Part shown: in pieces, positions 1 to 12,881 of the stretch | Layout: the number at the start of each line of letters is the position of its first letter | Numbering within the stretch: the first letter of the stretch is position 1 | Assembly (NCBI RefSeq): GCF_020615455.1 | Contig: NC_059203.1 | Coordinates: 47,926,515-47,990,514, forward strand | Length of the DNA stretch: 64,000 nt | Source of the DNA: Coregonus clupeaformis | Lineage: Eukaryota; Chordata; Actinopteri; Salmoniformes; Salmonidae | Reading direction: 5' to 3' | Position numbers and translations under genes: made by a program | Notes under the pieces: generated by a model | What the model was told of the DNA's origin: nothing | The model's database searches: none | The model's input: the letters and a program-made list of their open reading frames with translations, nothing else

Positions 1-1423
<1,423 letters not shown>

Positions 1424-1665
1424 CAGGTGTAGGATCTTAATTTGACCACTCTGTTGGAGGAGAACTTTCCTGCAATGCAGGACATTTAAAACGTGTAGTG
1501 TATTTTAGGTTTAAAAAGGCTTCTGAAGTTTGTAATTTCCACATTGAAATTTCAGACTTGATTTTCTCCTAAAAAAATGTCCATTAATAATAATCCACAT
1601 TTCCTGTTGCTGCAGAATTATTTTCCTGCCGTAGTAAACTGCCTAAAATTAAGATCCTACATCTG
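1424..1665. mobile_element. MITE with GTAGGATCTTAA inverted ends
   Basis: The left end CAGGTGTAGGATCTTAA and the right end TTAAGATCCTACATCTG are inverted copies with one mismatch, and TA lies directly outside both ends (1422-1423 and 1666-1667). The 242-bp body is partly palindromic and has no open frame. TA duplication with short inverted ends fits a non-autonomous Tc1/mariner-type element. I know it as a common salmonid repeat, but the family name is not certain. Confidence 0.8.
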
Positions 1666-1667
1666 TA

Positions 1668-2343
1668 TAGCAGCTGTGTCTGCAAAACTTTTATATCTAC
1701 AGCCCTGGTGCAATAACCATTAAATTATCTAGCTGTGAGACTTCTCTGAAACTAAAGACAGACCCAGGAGTTAAGTGCGTGATGGGATTCTTTTGGTGGC
1801 TTTTATTTAACTCTCATCTTCCGGTTTCTCTGTGATTCCCTGTGAGATTGTATTACCCTGAGCTCTTTCCCAGCAATTATTCAGCAAATCCCTCCCTGCC
1901 GTTTGTTCCCTCAACGTTTCTCCAACATTCACTAACCACGAGAATAAATCCTTTTTTTCTCCACGATGCAACAGCACCACCCACATCAATTTATTCCTCT
2001 GTGGCTTTTTCTGTTGCGGTGTCCGTTCTGTAATAAGCATTGATAATTAGAAGAAAACTGTGTGAATGTTTGACCTAAGCTAATTAGAAAGTTTGCAGAC
2101 TTGGCAGAAGGAATCAGCAATGGGATAATGAATCATAAAATGGTTCATTACTGCGCCCAGGGAACACTCTCAATCTCAATAAATGGACATGGGTCCAGGC
2201 AGACAAATCAAACCAGGACGCATACACTGCCTCATTTAGCTGCTAAAAAGAACACAATAAAAAAATACAACCATTTTTGCTCTAAACGGTTTCTATTATT
2301 AAAGTGTCTCTCTCCTCCTTCTACTTTTCTCCTTCTATCTTTC
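1668..2343. other. non-coding DNA, nothing recognised
   Basis: Unique-looking intronic sequence. Short open frames on both strands have no recognisable domain and no splice-site framing. Confidence 0.35.
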
Positions 2344-2396
2344 TCCCTCCCTCCCTCCCTCCCTCCCTCCCTCCCTCCCTCCCTCCCTCCCTCCCT
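2344..2396. repeat. (CCCT)n microsatellite
   Basis: About thirteen perfect tetranucleotide units, followed by degenerate CT-rich sequence to about 2450. Confidence 0.97.
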
Positions 2397-3214
2397 CTCT
2401 CACCCTCTATTCCTCTCTATTCCTCTCTCTCTTACTCTTTCTCTTAGTCCATCTCCCCTGTGCCAAAAACTCTGTTGTTGCCGTATCATTACTATGCGTA
2501 ACACACTTTTGTAAAACCTCCTTGTCATGTAACAACCACCTTCCTCCTCCCAACCCTCAGATATAACAGAAAACCAATCATATTACCAACGTTTCCTAGT
2601 TCGACCCCATTCTCTTAGATGTTCATTATCAAAGCACTACAATAACAACCCCTTCAACTACACAGAGGACGAGTGTTCATAATAAAGCCTATTCAATTTC
2701 TGTCATCCACAAAGCATAACACAGAACACTAAACTCATCCATACCATAGTCCACTAGCACTTCCTACGATAGACACATAATACCACACAATACTCCAGCC
2801 CCTGTGTAGATAGTACCCTGTTCATACTCTGTCCTAGATCAACAGTTCCAGGCTTTTGTTCTCTAATGCTGACCCTCTCCCTCTCCTCTGGCTGCTCTGC
2901 TCTGTTCTCCCTTGGTTGGCCAAACAGCCTCTCCTGCTCACTCACAATGCTGCTGCTCCACTGCTCCTAAAGCTCCTCCAATAATCCCAGACCTCTCTAG
3001 ACCCACAGGCAAACATTCCAACCACACCAGCTTCCCGTCAGCTCTCCCAGGCAGCTCTGATGTTCCTGCCTCCTTTGGTATTGAGCATGTCCCTGCCCTA
3101 TCCTCTCCAGAGTTCTCCAAGCCCCGGGACCCTAGAGGTAGAAATGTCCCAGGAGGATAATAGTCTATTTTCTTCCGTCTCCACATGAAAATCAGGTTTT
3201 AACTTCCGATCCCT
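2397..3214. other. non-coding DNA, nothing recognised
   Basis: Pyrimidine-rich at the left, then ordinary composition. Overlapping open frames of about 80 codons near 2910-3190 occur on both strands and match no family I recognise. Confidence 0.35.
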
Positions 3215-3354
3215 GGGGCCGTATGTATCAAGTTCCTCGGAGTAGGAGTGCTGATCGAGGATCAGGTCCCCCCGTCTATGCAATCTCATTCATTGCGATC
3301 AAAAAGGCAAAACTGATCCTAGAAATGTATGCTTGATACATACTGTATGGGCCC
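3215..3354. mobile_element. palindromic MITE fragment
   Basis: The left end GGGGCCGTATGTATCAAG is answered at the right end by CTTGATACATACTGTATG followed by GGGCCC, an imperfect inverted pair. The interior holds GCTGATCGAGGATCAG and ACTGATCCTAG, also in inverted relation. This is a short non-autonomous DNA element common in salmonids. No target duplication was identified with confidence. Confidence 0.65.
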
Positions 3355-3728
3355 TGAGCATTTGCTTGACTTATTCGTAATAACATGATTTTATATAACC
3401 TAAAACCACTGGTTATATTATTTTGTGCTACTGCTAACTCAATGTCCAAATATGTGGATAGAATGTATTATATATTTGTTACTGACACAAGCTACACTAC
3501 TGAATGATGTACAGAGTAGAGTGTGGGTACGATCAGCTTCCGTATACGAGTACTGCATTTTATGAGCTACTCAACTAAGAAAAAATAACAGCACTCTAAC
3601 AACATGCTCATAACAGAGCTGGTGCCAAAACTAGAGTAGCTGGGCCAATCTGTCCACTGCAGACTACGCACAGGGAGTTGATTTGCCCACAACAACAGTA
3701 AACATTTTCGGCAACGCAAAACTCTTAA

Positions 3729-4140
3729 AGGCCCAGTGCAGTCAAAAACATGATTTTCCTGTGTTTTATATTTTTTTCATATTATGAGGTTGGAATAATA
3801 CAATTATGATAATGCCCTTTCAGTGTAAGAGCTGTTTGAAAAGGCCGCCTGAAATTTCAGCCTGTTGTGGCGGGATGGAGTTTTTGCCTGCCTGGTGACA
3901 TCACCAGATGGTAAATTAGTTAATAGACCAATAAGAAAGAGAGTTCCAAACCTCTCGCCCATAACAGCTAGTTTTCAGTTTTCCCCTCCCCTAGCAAAAT
4001 CTTGCTTGAGAAATTGCTCTTTGCTAAGAAGCTTTTTTTTTTTCTTTTTGACCATTTTAATTTAAAACAATCAGAGTAAGGTACTTAATTGTTACCCAGA
4101 AATGATTTGATATTGACAAAAGAATGGCTGTATTGGACCT
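3729..4140. mobile_element. TTAA-flanked non-autonomous DNA element
   Basis: The ends AGGCCCAGTGCAG and CTGTATTGGACCT are inverted copies matching at 10 of 13 positions, and TTAA sits directly outside both (3725-3728 and 4141-4144). TTAA duplication is the signature of piggyBac-type insertion. The 412-bp body has no transposase segment. Assignment to piggyBac rests on the duplication alone. Confidence 0.7.
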
Positions 4141-5136
4141 TTAAAAATGAACATCCTCCCAGAGTACTCCATTCTAGTACTATGTTTCTATAATCCCCTG
4201 CAGGCTCAATCAGAAAGCCTTTATTCCTATACAAACCCAGTGAAGACATATCATTGAGAGAATCCAGGGCCAGCACAAAATGTCTGCAGGAACAACAGGC
4301 AGGACTGATTGCTCTATAGTTGTTCGTCCATGCTCTTTGACCCCTCTTCCTGGATAAGGACAGGCTAACTCTGACAAGATTGGCCCAGAGAGGCTGCTGG
4401 GAAAGCTTATTATAGACCTGTTGGCTGGCCTCCATACCTCTGAAATAATGAGGGTTCATCTGACGAAGAGGAAGACTGCAAACAAAACGGGTGGAAATGG
4501 TGGTCTATCTGTCAGTAGATAATTTGTGAATTATTTGAGATACAGCCAGATAGAGAGAGTGAACACATCTAAATCCAACAGATTAGAACAGGATAACAGA
4601 GATAATAGAGAGAATCGAGAGAACAGAGAGAATAGAGAGAGAATAAAGGGCGACTGTGAGATTACAACCCCAGCAGATACAGTACGTGTTCACTTTCTTC
4701 CATTTTTGGAGTCCCAAAGACGGTGTTATGCCCAGTAGGGCAGGGAGTCCAGGAGTAGGGGAATCAATCCATGTCCACGCAACCACATACACACAGCTAC
4801 TGTGGGGAACACTGCTGCCATGTCCTATTATGTTACAGCAAGCAAGTGTTGGCTGATACATAGAGGGGCAGGGTATCGTGCTCAGCTAACAACCTTAGAA
4901 GGAGAAAAGTCTAAGGAGTAGAGAAATAGGGGGTGTCATCTTCATCCGTTCAAGACTGGCTCAGGTCTGTAGAAGAACTATGAGGGAGATATCCTCCCAA
5001 ACAGATAAGCAAGACACGCAAGACCCCGTCAGAAACAAGATGAGGCATCTCAAAGGTGTATCATGTCAGAACATGTCTAATACAAAACTTTGTATGTAAC
5101 CTAGCAAAAAGGTTCAGATCATATGCTGTTAGTGTA

Positions 5137-5138
<2 letters not shown>
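4141..5138. other. intronic DNA, nothing recognised
   Basis: Contains a short AGAGAAT-rich purine stretch near 4590-4650. Otherwise no structure was recognised. Confidence 0.35.

Positions 5139-5183
<45 letters not shown>
5139..5183. repeat. (GT)n microsatellite
   Basis: About 22 GT units, 40 bp beyond the splice donor of the exon at 5224-5365 on the intron side. Confidence 0.97.
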
Positions 5184-5186
<3 letters not shown>

Positions 5187-5223
5187 TATGCATGTGTAGA
5201 TGTAGATGTAGCTTGGTACTTAC

Positions 5224-5365
5224 AGCCCTTGTAGATGTCTGTAGGGATCTGGACGGCACTGTAAGAGTAGTTTACTTTGTTTTTAAAGTTGGGATCGTCC
5301 ACAAACTCCAGCTTCATGGAGTAGGGGTTCTCCATCAGGTTCTCTTCCCCATCTTCATCCTCCGT
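5224..5365 (-). CDS. cacna2d2: calcium channel alpha-2/delta subunit exon (cacna2d2-like), partial gene
   Basis: This is an internal exon of an auxiliary subunit of voltage-gated calcium channels. The subunit is an extracellular, membrane-anchored protein that raises channel surface density and tunes gating. Read on the minus strand, the 142 bp begin after a pyrimidine-rich tract ending in AG (5367-5366) and stop at a consensus donor GTAAGT (5223-5218). The 47 codons begin with an acidic stretch, then FVDDPNFKNKVNYSYSAVQI and PTDIYKG, leaving one base for the next codon. From memory this matches the region just before the VWA domain of CACNA2D2, which carries nearly the same DPNFKNKVNYSY and VQIPTDIYKG segments. 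CACNA2D1 differs more here. Salmonids may hold duplicated copies, so the ohnolog is unknown. The preceding exon is at 22391-22435. Confidence 0.88.
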
Positions 5366-6569
5366 CTGCATAGAGAGATACACAGAGAGAGAAACACCCT
5401 GTTAATGAGATAAGTACAGTACAGAAGGAAACAGACGGCCAGACAGACAGACTAACACAAACAGCTATCCGCCCTGCACAGCCACAAACAAACATGAATG
5501 CACTCACACAGGTCTGAATGCACAAGTGCATGCATGCACACACACATACACTTTTGGATTAATCAACAAAAACAGCAATTACACCGCCTTTTAAGCTGGG
5601 TTTGGATTTGCCTTCTATTCTTTGCCTCGTCACAAAGCAACAGCGGGTATCAAAGCGGACACAAAACTGTGAGAATCAATTAGCGTCCAAGATGGCTATC
5701 ACAGACACATTAAGGTGGCACACAAATTAACCCTGACAATAACTAACAACCAACACTTCTTAATCACAGCTTTCTCTGCCACCCACACGAGCAGGCACCA
5801 TCTCCACTACGCCCATGCAGTGTTTGGTTAGGAAGCCAGCTGGAGCTGCCTTGTGTTTTGTTAGACATTCACTACAACAGAATGCCTATTAGAGGTATGT
5901 GGTTGCCATGGTGACATGATGTGCATAGGCAGAGAGCTGCTGTACATTTTGTAAATATTTGTAATAATTTAGTGTTTTTATAGCATTTTCCCTTACAAAC
6001 TTTTTGTTTTATGAATGAACTATTAGCTTATTATCATAGTCTAAATAGTTTGAATCCAGCATGTTTTCAAGACTGAAGTTGCCGGTTCGTTTTTGGCTAG
6101 CTAGTTAGCTAATGTTAGCTGGCTAGCAGGCAATGTTTTGATTCGATTATGCGAACTATCTGGACGTTGAGGATGGAGAGAAGCCTGAATACAGAGGTAT
6201 ACAGAGATGACAGGTGACCATGACCTTATGGAGAACTAAGTTATAAGGCTACTCCTGAATTACTATTGAAGTGTGGTGTGCTTTCTGGCGCCTTGTGACT
6301 GCCTTAGCATCACCCAAGTGGGTGCTGCATTTCGGTAGCAGTGAAGAGTAGCGAGCTAGCTAGTCTAGTGACTAGTACGAAACTCTAACTTAACCTGACT
6401 CCTACTTAACCTGAGTCCTACTACGAAGCCACAGACAGTGTGGAAGGCGAAATACTGTGATGACAACCTCCCTCTGCTAACCTCACTCAAGCCATGAACT
6501 TTCTCAACCTTCAGTCTCTTGACAGTCGATCAACTCATGATGATTCATTGTGTTGTTTTAAACTTGCTT
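5366..6569 (-). other. intron of cacna2d2-like gene, proximal part
   Basis: First 1.2 kb of the 17,025-bp intron between the two exons, read from its acceptor side. Short CA and GACAGACAG stretches occur near 5430-5560. No other structure was recognised. Confidence 0.5.
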
Positions 6570-6672
6570 GTATTTTGGTTGTTTTTGCTTTACAGCGCTT
6601 TGAGATGTATTTAAGTAATGAATAGCGCTATATAAGTTGAATTAATTATTATTATTATTATTATTATTATTC
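6570..6672 (+). mobile_element. retroposon 3' tail with (ATT)n
   Basis: The segment carries AGCGCTTTGAGATGT and AGCGCTATATAAGTTGAATT followed by ATT repeats. This is a tail seen on many fish LINE/SINE copies. The head is missing or too diverged to see, so only the tail is called. Confidence 0.45.
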
Positions 6673-6957
6673 TGGAGTCTACCCACCACTAGCACACAAC
6701 ACAGATCTACAGTGCATTCGGAAAGTATTCAGACCCCTTGACTTTTTCCACATTTTGTTACTTTACAGCCTTATTCTAAAATTGATTAAATACATTTTCT
6801 TCCTCATCAATCTACACACAATACCCCATAATGACAAAGCGAAAACAGGTTTTTAGAAATTTCTGCAAATTTATATAACATAAGTATTCAGACCCTTTGC
6901 TATGAGACTCAAAATTGAGCTCAGGTGCATCCTGTTTCCATTGATCATCCTTGAGAT

Positions 6958-7335
6958 TGTCACGAATTCAGCCGAGGCTGCCCCTCCTCCTTGCTCGGGC
7001 AGATTTCGGCGTTTGTCGTCACCGGCTTACTAGCCACTACCACTCCATTTATCATCATTCCATTTGTCTTGTCTTGTCTTGTCAATCACACACACCTGGT
7101 ACTCATTCCCTCATTAGTCTGTGTATAAGTGTTCCCTCTGCCCCCTTGTCTTTTGTGAGTGATTGTTCATTGTGAGAGTGAGTAGCTCGGTTAAGCTACT
7201 CTTTCCTTGTATGAAGCCAAGGTGGATATTTCCCTTGTGCTAGTTTTGTTTTGACGCTTGCTGCGCTTTATTCATGTACACTGAATAAACTCTGGATTTC
7301 GGTGTTTTACCTCCTGCGCCTGACTCCTCAACACA
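6958..7335 (+). repeat. 5' LTR of gypsy element
   Basis: 378 bp, TG...CA. It contains a TATA-like TATAAG at 7124-7129 and a polyadenylation signal AATAAA at 7284-7289. Compared with the 3' LTR it lacks 12 bp after 7327, close to its right end. The gag ATG follows only 15 bp later, and no obvious tRNA primer site starting TGG is visible there. Confidence 0.9.
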
Positions 7336-7350
7336 GAATCACTCACCCCT

Positions 7351-8961
7351 ATGGAGTCAGCAGGAGAGGAGCGCATGCCTGGAATAGTGGCAAGGGTCCA
7401 GGAACATTCCACTATGCTGGCCAGCTTGGGGGAAGCGATGGATCGGGTTCTTCAGGTCGTCCAACGCCTGGAGAGAAGAGGAACCGATCCGTCGAGACCA
7501 GCTGGCCAACCGGATCCAGCCACCTACATCACAGCACCCGGAGGGATCCAGATATCTCGACCACGGGCGTTCGATGGGACGCTGGCTCTATGTCAGGGAT
7601 TCCTTCTCCAACTAGAGCTGTACTGCTCCAGTGTCAGGCCGGCACCATCGGATCGAGAGCAGGTGTCCGTCCTCATTTCCTGCCTCTCGGGGAAAGCCCT
7701 GGAGTGGGCCAACGCGGTTTGGAGAGGAGGAGCCGCGTTGGAGGACTACAGGGAGTTTGCTCGCCTATTTTGGGCGGTTTTCAATCACCCACCCGAGGGT
7801 CGAGAGGCGGGTGAGCAGCTGGTCCACTTGAGGCAGGGGACGAGGACAGTACAGGAGTTCGCGCTAGAGTTCCGGATTCTGGCAGCAGGATCCGGGTGGA
7901 ACGAGCGGGCCCTGATCAACCAGTTCCTGTGCCATCTACAGGAGGACGTCCGACGGGAGCTAGCCTGCCGTGACACAAGTTTGTCTTTTACCGAACTGGT
8001 GGACATGGCCATTCGTCTGGATAACCTGCTGGCAACCAGAGTACGTCCTGGAGGAGGTCTGCCCGTTCCCACCCCGACCAACGCGGATCCAGAGCTCATG
8101 GAGCTGGGTGGTACCGCACACCGAGAGAGCGGAAGACGACAGCGCCAGTGCCAATCGGATGGCACAAAGGGACATTCCACCACACGTTGTTGTCAGCGCT
8201 CTTTTGGGTCAGGAGGCGTCCGGCAGGGCACTCTCGCATCACCCCAGGTATTGAGCAACCACACTTGTTCAGAGCCCTCTGCTGCGCACTGTACCATACC
8301 CATATACTTCCCTGATTACATGAGAGTTCCCAAGTGTAAGGCACTAGTAGATTTAGGCGCAGCTGGGAACTTTATGGATAAAACTTTCGCACGCCGCCAG
8401 GGTATTTCATTAGTTCCCCTATCCATTACACGCTCCATCAGAGCACTTGATAGTCGAACATTAGGTTCCGGGTTGATAAAGGAAGTCACGGTACCAGTCA
8501 CCATGATCACACAGGAGACGCATTGTGAGCAGGTCACTTTTTCCATCATTGAGTCTCCTGCTTTCCCTGTGGAGTTAGGTATTCCGTGGCTAGCACTCCA
8601 CAACCCCACTTTCTCATGGCCGCAGAGGGTTCTCACGGGGTGGTCACGAGAGTGTCAGTGTAGGTGTCTGGGTGTTTCCGTTGGTGCAACCACGGTGGAA
8701 AGTCCAGACAGTGCCTCCACCGTGCGCATTCCCCCCGAATACCATGATCTGGCACAAGTTTTCTCCAAGAATAAAGCAACTAAATTGCCACCTCATTGGG
8801 TGGGGGAGTGCGCAATAAACCTTCGGGTAGACGCTGTACCTCCCAGGAGTCATGTGTATCCCCTCTCGCAGGCGGAGACGGAGGCTATGGAGACATACGT
8901 CACCGAGTCCCTGCGCCAGGGATACATATGTCCCTCCACTTCACCCGCCTCCTCAAGTTAA
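7351..8961 (+). pseudogene. gag-pro: gypsy gag-protease open frame with premature end
   Basis: A 536-codon open frame from the first ATG after the 5' LTR to a TAA at 8959-8961. The N-terminal half is a retrotransposon capsid-type Gag, seen in EFALEFRILAAGSGW and in the leucine-rich coiled segment near residues 25-45. Near residue 275 is a zinc knuckle remnant, C-x2-D-x4-H-x4-C, in which Asp replaces the second Cys. The protease active-site motif near residue 335 reads VDLGAAGNFMD, where the family has Asp-Ser/Thr-Gly, so Leu sits beside the catalytic Asp. The frame runs on into the start of reverse transcriptase, so this was one gag-pol frame. The TAA falls just before FFVKKKDGGLRPCIDYR and is a nonsense change rather than a natural end. 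Confidence 0.88.
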
Positions 8962-11545
8962 TTTTTTGTGAAGAAGAAAGACGGCGGTCTGCGCCCATGC
9001 ATTGACTATCGACCACTGAACAAGGAGACGATTAGATTTAGTTATCCTCTCCCCCTCATTCCATCAGTGGTTGAGTCATTGCATGGAGCGCGCTTCTTCA
9101 CTAAATTAGATCTCAGGAGTACAACCTGGTGCGTATCCGAGAGGGAGATGAGTGGAAGACAGCATTCAGCACAACCACGGGGCATTATGAATACCTGGTG
9201 ATGCCCTATGGTTTGATGAATGCTCCCTCAGTCTTCCAGTCCTTTGTGAACGAGGTTTTTCGGGACATGCTTGGTCGCAGTGTAGTGGTCTACATCGATG
9301 ACGTCTTGGTGTATTCCGCTACGCGTACCGAGCATGTGTCCCTGGTTCTCAAAGTACTGGCCCGACTGTTGGAAAATGACCTTTATGCTAAGGCAGAAAA
9401 GTGTATGTTTTTCCAGCAGTCCGTCTCCTTCCTCGGATACTGCATTTCTATCACAGGTGTGGAGATGGAGGGCGACCGCATTGCAGCCGTGCGTAATTGG
9501 CCGACTCCAACCACGGTAAAGGAGGTGCAGCGCTTCCTTGGCTTCGCCAACTATTATCGGAGGTTTATCCGGGGCCTTGGCAAGGTCGCAGCTCCCATTA
9601 CATCACTGTTTAAGGGTGGGCCGTCCCGGCTCCGCTGGTCTGCTGAGGCTGACGGGGCCTTCAGTAACCTGAGGGAACTGTTCACCTCGGCCCCGGTACT
9701 GGCCCACCCCGATCCATCACTACCGTTCGTAGTGGAGGTGGATGCGTCCGAGGTTGGGATGGGAGCAGTTCTGTCTCAACGCTTGGGCACGCCACCCAAG
9801 CTCCGCCCCTGTGCGTTCTTCTCAAAGAAACTCAGCCCGGCAGAGCAGAACTACGGCATTGGTGATCGGGAGCTGTTGGCTGTTGTCCGAGCTCTGACCG
9901 TGTGGAGACATTGGCTCGAGGGGGCGAAACACCCATTCCTCGTCTGGACGGACAACCGTAACCTGGAAAACATCCGGGCAGCGAGGAGGCTGAACCCTCG
10001 CCAGGCCAGATGGGCCCTATTCTGCACCCGGTTTGATTTCACACTGTCATACATTTCGGGTACGAAGAACATGAAGGCAGACGCATTGTCCCGGCTGTAT
10101 GATACAGAGGAGAGGCCCAGAGACAATACCCCCGACTCAATACTGCCAGACTCATGCATTGTGGTGTCGGTAGTATGGGCGATGGACGCGGATCTAGCGC
10201 AGGCATTACGCACAGATCCATCTCCACCACAGTGTCCAGCTGGGCTGCAGTATGTGCCTGCGCTTATCCGTGATCGTCTGATCTACTGGGCACACACGTC
10301 ACCCTCCTCTGGTCACCCATTTATCGGTCGTACAGTGCGCTGCCTGACCGAAAAGTACTGGTGGCCTACCTTGGCTAATGACGTGAGGGTGTATGTTTCC
10401 TCCTGCTCAGTGTGCGCAGTTAAAACCTTTACCAGTTCCACAATGACCATGGTCTCATTTGAGTGTTGATTCTTTAACTGATATGCCTCTCTCTCAAGGG
10501 AACACCACCATCCTGGTCGTTGTGGACCGCTTTTCGAGGCCTGCCGCCTCCTTCCTCTGCCCGGTCTCCCCACGGCTCTGCAAACTGCAGAAGCCCTGTT
10601 TACACACGTCTTCCGGCACTACGGGGTACCAGAAGATATAGTGTCTGACCGAGGTCCCCAGTTCACGTCAAAAGTCTGGAAGGCGTTCATGGAACGTCTG
10701 GGAGTCTCGGTCAGCCTGACCTCTGGGTTCCACCCTGAGAGTAATGGGCAGGTGGAACGAGTAAATCAGGATGTGGGTAGGTTCCTGAGGTCCTATTGCC
10801 AGGACCGGCCGGGGGAGTGGTCGGTGTTCCTGCCACGGGCAGAATATGCCCAGAACTCTCTCCGCCACTCCTCTACGAACCTAACGCCATTTCAGTGTGT
10901 TTTAGGTTATCAACCGGGTCTGGCACCGTGGCACCAGAGCCAGACCGAAGCTCCTGCGGTGGATGACTGGTTTCGGCGGCGAATGCCCATGTTCACCTCC
11001 AACGCGCCATGTGTCGTCAGAAGGCCAACGCTGACCGTCACCGCAGTGAGGCCCCCGTCTTTGTACTGGGGATCTGGTCTGGCTCTCGGCCCGGAATCTG
11101 CCCCTCCGCCTGCCCTGCCGGAAGCTGAGCCCGCGATTTGTAGGGCCGTTCAAAGTCCTGAGGAGAATCAACGAGGTCACATATAGGTTATTACTCCCCC
11201 CTGATTACCGTATTAACCCATCGTTTCATGTGTCTCTCCTCAGGCTGGTGGTGGCTGGTCCGCTCCAGGATTCTGAGGTGTGGGAGGTCCCTCCACCTCC
11301 TTTGGACATCGAGGGGGCGCCGGCGTACTCTGTCCGTTCCATACTGGATTCGAGGCGCCGGGTGGGGGGCCTTCAGTACCTCGTGGAGTGGGAAGGGTAC
11401 AGTGCTGGGTCCTGGTGAGGGATATCCTCGATCCCTCTCTGTTGAGGGACTTCCATCATCGCCATCCGACTCGCCCTGCTCCGCGTCCTCCTGGCCGTCC
11501 CCGAGGCCGGTGTCGGCGCGCTGCTGGAGCTGCGCGTCAATGGGG
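8962..11545 (+). pseudogene. pol: gypsy pol remnant: RT, RNase H, integrase, chromodomain
   Basis: It continues the gag-protease frame after the TAA. Reverse transcriptase starts with KKKDGGLRPCIDYRPLN. A loss of about 4 bp near 9119 shifts the frame. The long open stretch 9129-10469 then holds the YIDD catalytic box (9291-9302), RNase H with VEVDASEVGMGAVLSQ and WTDNRN, and the integrase HHCC zinc segment. A second break lies around 10420-10450, and an apparent 1-bp loss near 10535. Frame 10641-11186 carries integrase core motifs SDRGPQFTSKVW and NGQVERVNQD, holding the later Asp and the Glu of the triad. Further shifts follow after about 10985. A chromodomain segment (YLVEWEGY) lies near 11378-11402 and breaks immediately after. 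No functional polyprotein is possible from this copy. Confidence 0.9.
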
Positions 11546-11551
11546 GGGTAC
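11540..11551 (+). promoter_or_regulatory. polypurine tract of gypsy element
   Basis: A G-run directly before the 3' LTR start (TGTCACG at 11552), in the position used as the plus-strand primer in LTR retrotransposons. The call is by position and composition. Confidence 0.7.
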
Positions 11552-11941
11552 TGTCACGAATTCAGCCGAGGCTGCCCCTCCTCCTTGCTCAGGCAGGTTT
11601 CGGCATTCGTCGTCACCGGCTTACTAGCCACTACCACTCCATTTATCATCACTCCATTTGTCTTGTCTTGTCTTGTCAATCACACACACATGGTACTCAT
11701 TCCCTCATTAGTCTGTGTATAAGTGTTCCCTCTGCCCCCTTGTCCTTTGTGAGTGATTGTTAATTGTGAGAGTGTGTAGCTCGGTTAAGCTACTCTTTCC
11801 TTGTATGTAGCCAAGGTGGATTTTTCCATTGTGCTAGTTTAGTTTTGACGCTTGCTGCGCTTTATTCATGTACACTGAATAAACTCTGGATTTCGGTGTT
11901 TTACCTCCTGCGCCTGACTCCGTCATTCACACCTCATCACA
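11552..11941 (+). repeat. 3' LTR of gypsy element
   Basis: 390 bp, TGTCACG...CATCACA, with TATAAG at 11718-11723 and AATAAA at 11878-11883. It holds the 12 bp missing from the 5' LTR. The target copy GAGAT follows at 11942-11946. Confidence 0.92.
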
Positions 11942-12067
11942 GAGATGTTTCTACAACTTGATTGGAGTCCACCTGTGGTAAATTCAATTGATTGGACATG
12001 ATTTAGAAAGGCACACACCTGTCTATATAAGGTCCCACAGTTGACTGTGCATGTCAATGCAAAAACC

Positions 12068-12881
12068 ATGCCATGTCGTCGGAGGAAGTGTCCATAGAGC
12101 TTCGAGACAGGATTGTGCCGAGGCACAGATCTGGAGAAGGGTAAAAAAAATTATGCTGCATTGAAGGTCCCCAACATGATGAAGGCCTCCATCATTCTTA
12201 AATGGAAGAAGTTTGGAACCACCTAGACTCTTCCTGGAGTTGGCCGCCCGGCCAAACTGAGCAATCGGGGGAGAAGGGCCTTGGTCAGGGAGGTGACCAA
12301 GAAGGCACCTAAAGACTCTCAGACCATTAGAAACAAGATTTTCTGGTCTGAAGAAACCAAGATTGAACTCTTTGGCCTGAATTTCACGCGTCACGTCTGG
12401 AGGGAACCTGGCACCATCCCTACAGTGAAGCATGGTGGTGGCAGCATCATGCTGTGGGGATGTTTTTCAGCGGCAGGGAGTGGGAGACTAGTCAGAATCG
12501 AGGGAAAGATGTACAGAGCAAAGTACAGAGAGATCCTTGATGAAAATCTGCTCCAGATCGCTCAGGACCTCAGACTGGGGCGAAGGTTCACCTTCCAACA
12601 GGACAACGACCCTAAACACACAGCCAAGACAGCGCAGGAGTGGCTTCGGGACAAGTCTCTGAATGTCCTTGAGTGGCCCAGACAGAGCCCGGACTTGAAC
12701 CCGATCGAACATCTCTGGAGAGACCTGAAAATAGATTTGCAGTGACGCTCCCCATCCAACCTGACAGAGCTTGAGAGGATCTGCAGAGAAGAATGGGAGA
12801 AACTCCCCAAATACAGGTGTGTCACACCCAAGAAGACTCAAGGCTGTAATTGCTGCCAAAGGTGCTTCAACAAAGTACTGA
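12068..12881 (+). pseudogene. Tc1-like transposase remnant
   Basis: Cut-and-paste transposase of the interrupted Tc1 element. The N-terminal DNA-binding part starting near 12068 is out of frame. The main open stretch 12281-12745 begins in the linker and jumps from VTKKAPK to DSQTIRNK, so roughly 50 codons found in the related copy at 50.5-51.4 kb are deleted. The catalytic pieces remain: WSEETKIELFG, where the first acidic position reads SEE rather than the usual SDE, then DNDPKH and SPDLNPIEHLW. The frame ends early at a TGA (12743-12745), and C-terminal sequence continues out of frame to a family-type TGA at 12879-12881. The copy is inactive. Confidence 0.88.

Larger units (their letters stand above)
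6958..11941 (+). mobile_element. Ty3/gypsy LTR retrotransposon (chromodomain type)
   Basis: A 4,984-bp element with two LTRs that start TGTCACG and end in CA, flanked by the direct duplication GAGAT (6953-6957 and 11942-11946). The order is gag, protease, reverse transcriptase, RNase H, integrase, chromodomain. Integrase after RNase H is the Ty3/gypsy order, and the C-terminal chromodomain places it with chromoviruses, the group containing fish sushi-like elements. It runs opposite to the host gene. The two LTRs differ at roughly 13-14 of about 378 aligned positions by eye, so the insertion is not very recent. Internal frames carry several breaks, so it cannot encode its own proteins. Confidence 0.95.

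Noticed and set aside
7785..8183. Minus-strand open frames inside the gypsy gag region
   Set aside because: Shadows of the plus-strand gag-protease frame.
12281..12745. Tc1 transposase stretch as a domesticated host gene
   Set aside because: It lies within matching inverted ends and TA duplications, with an internal deletion and an early stop. Ordinary decay explains it.
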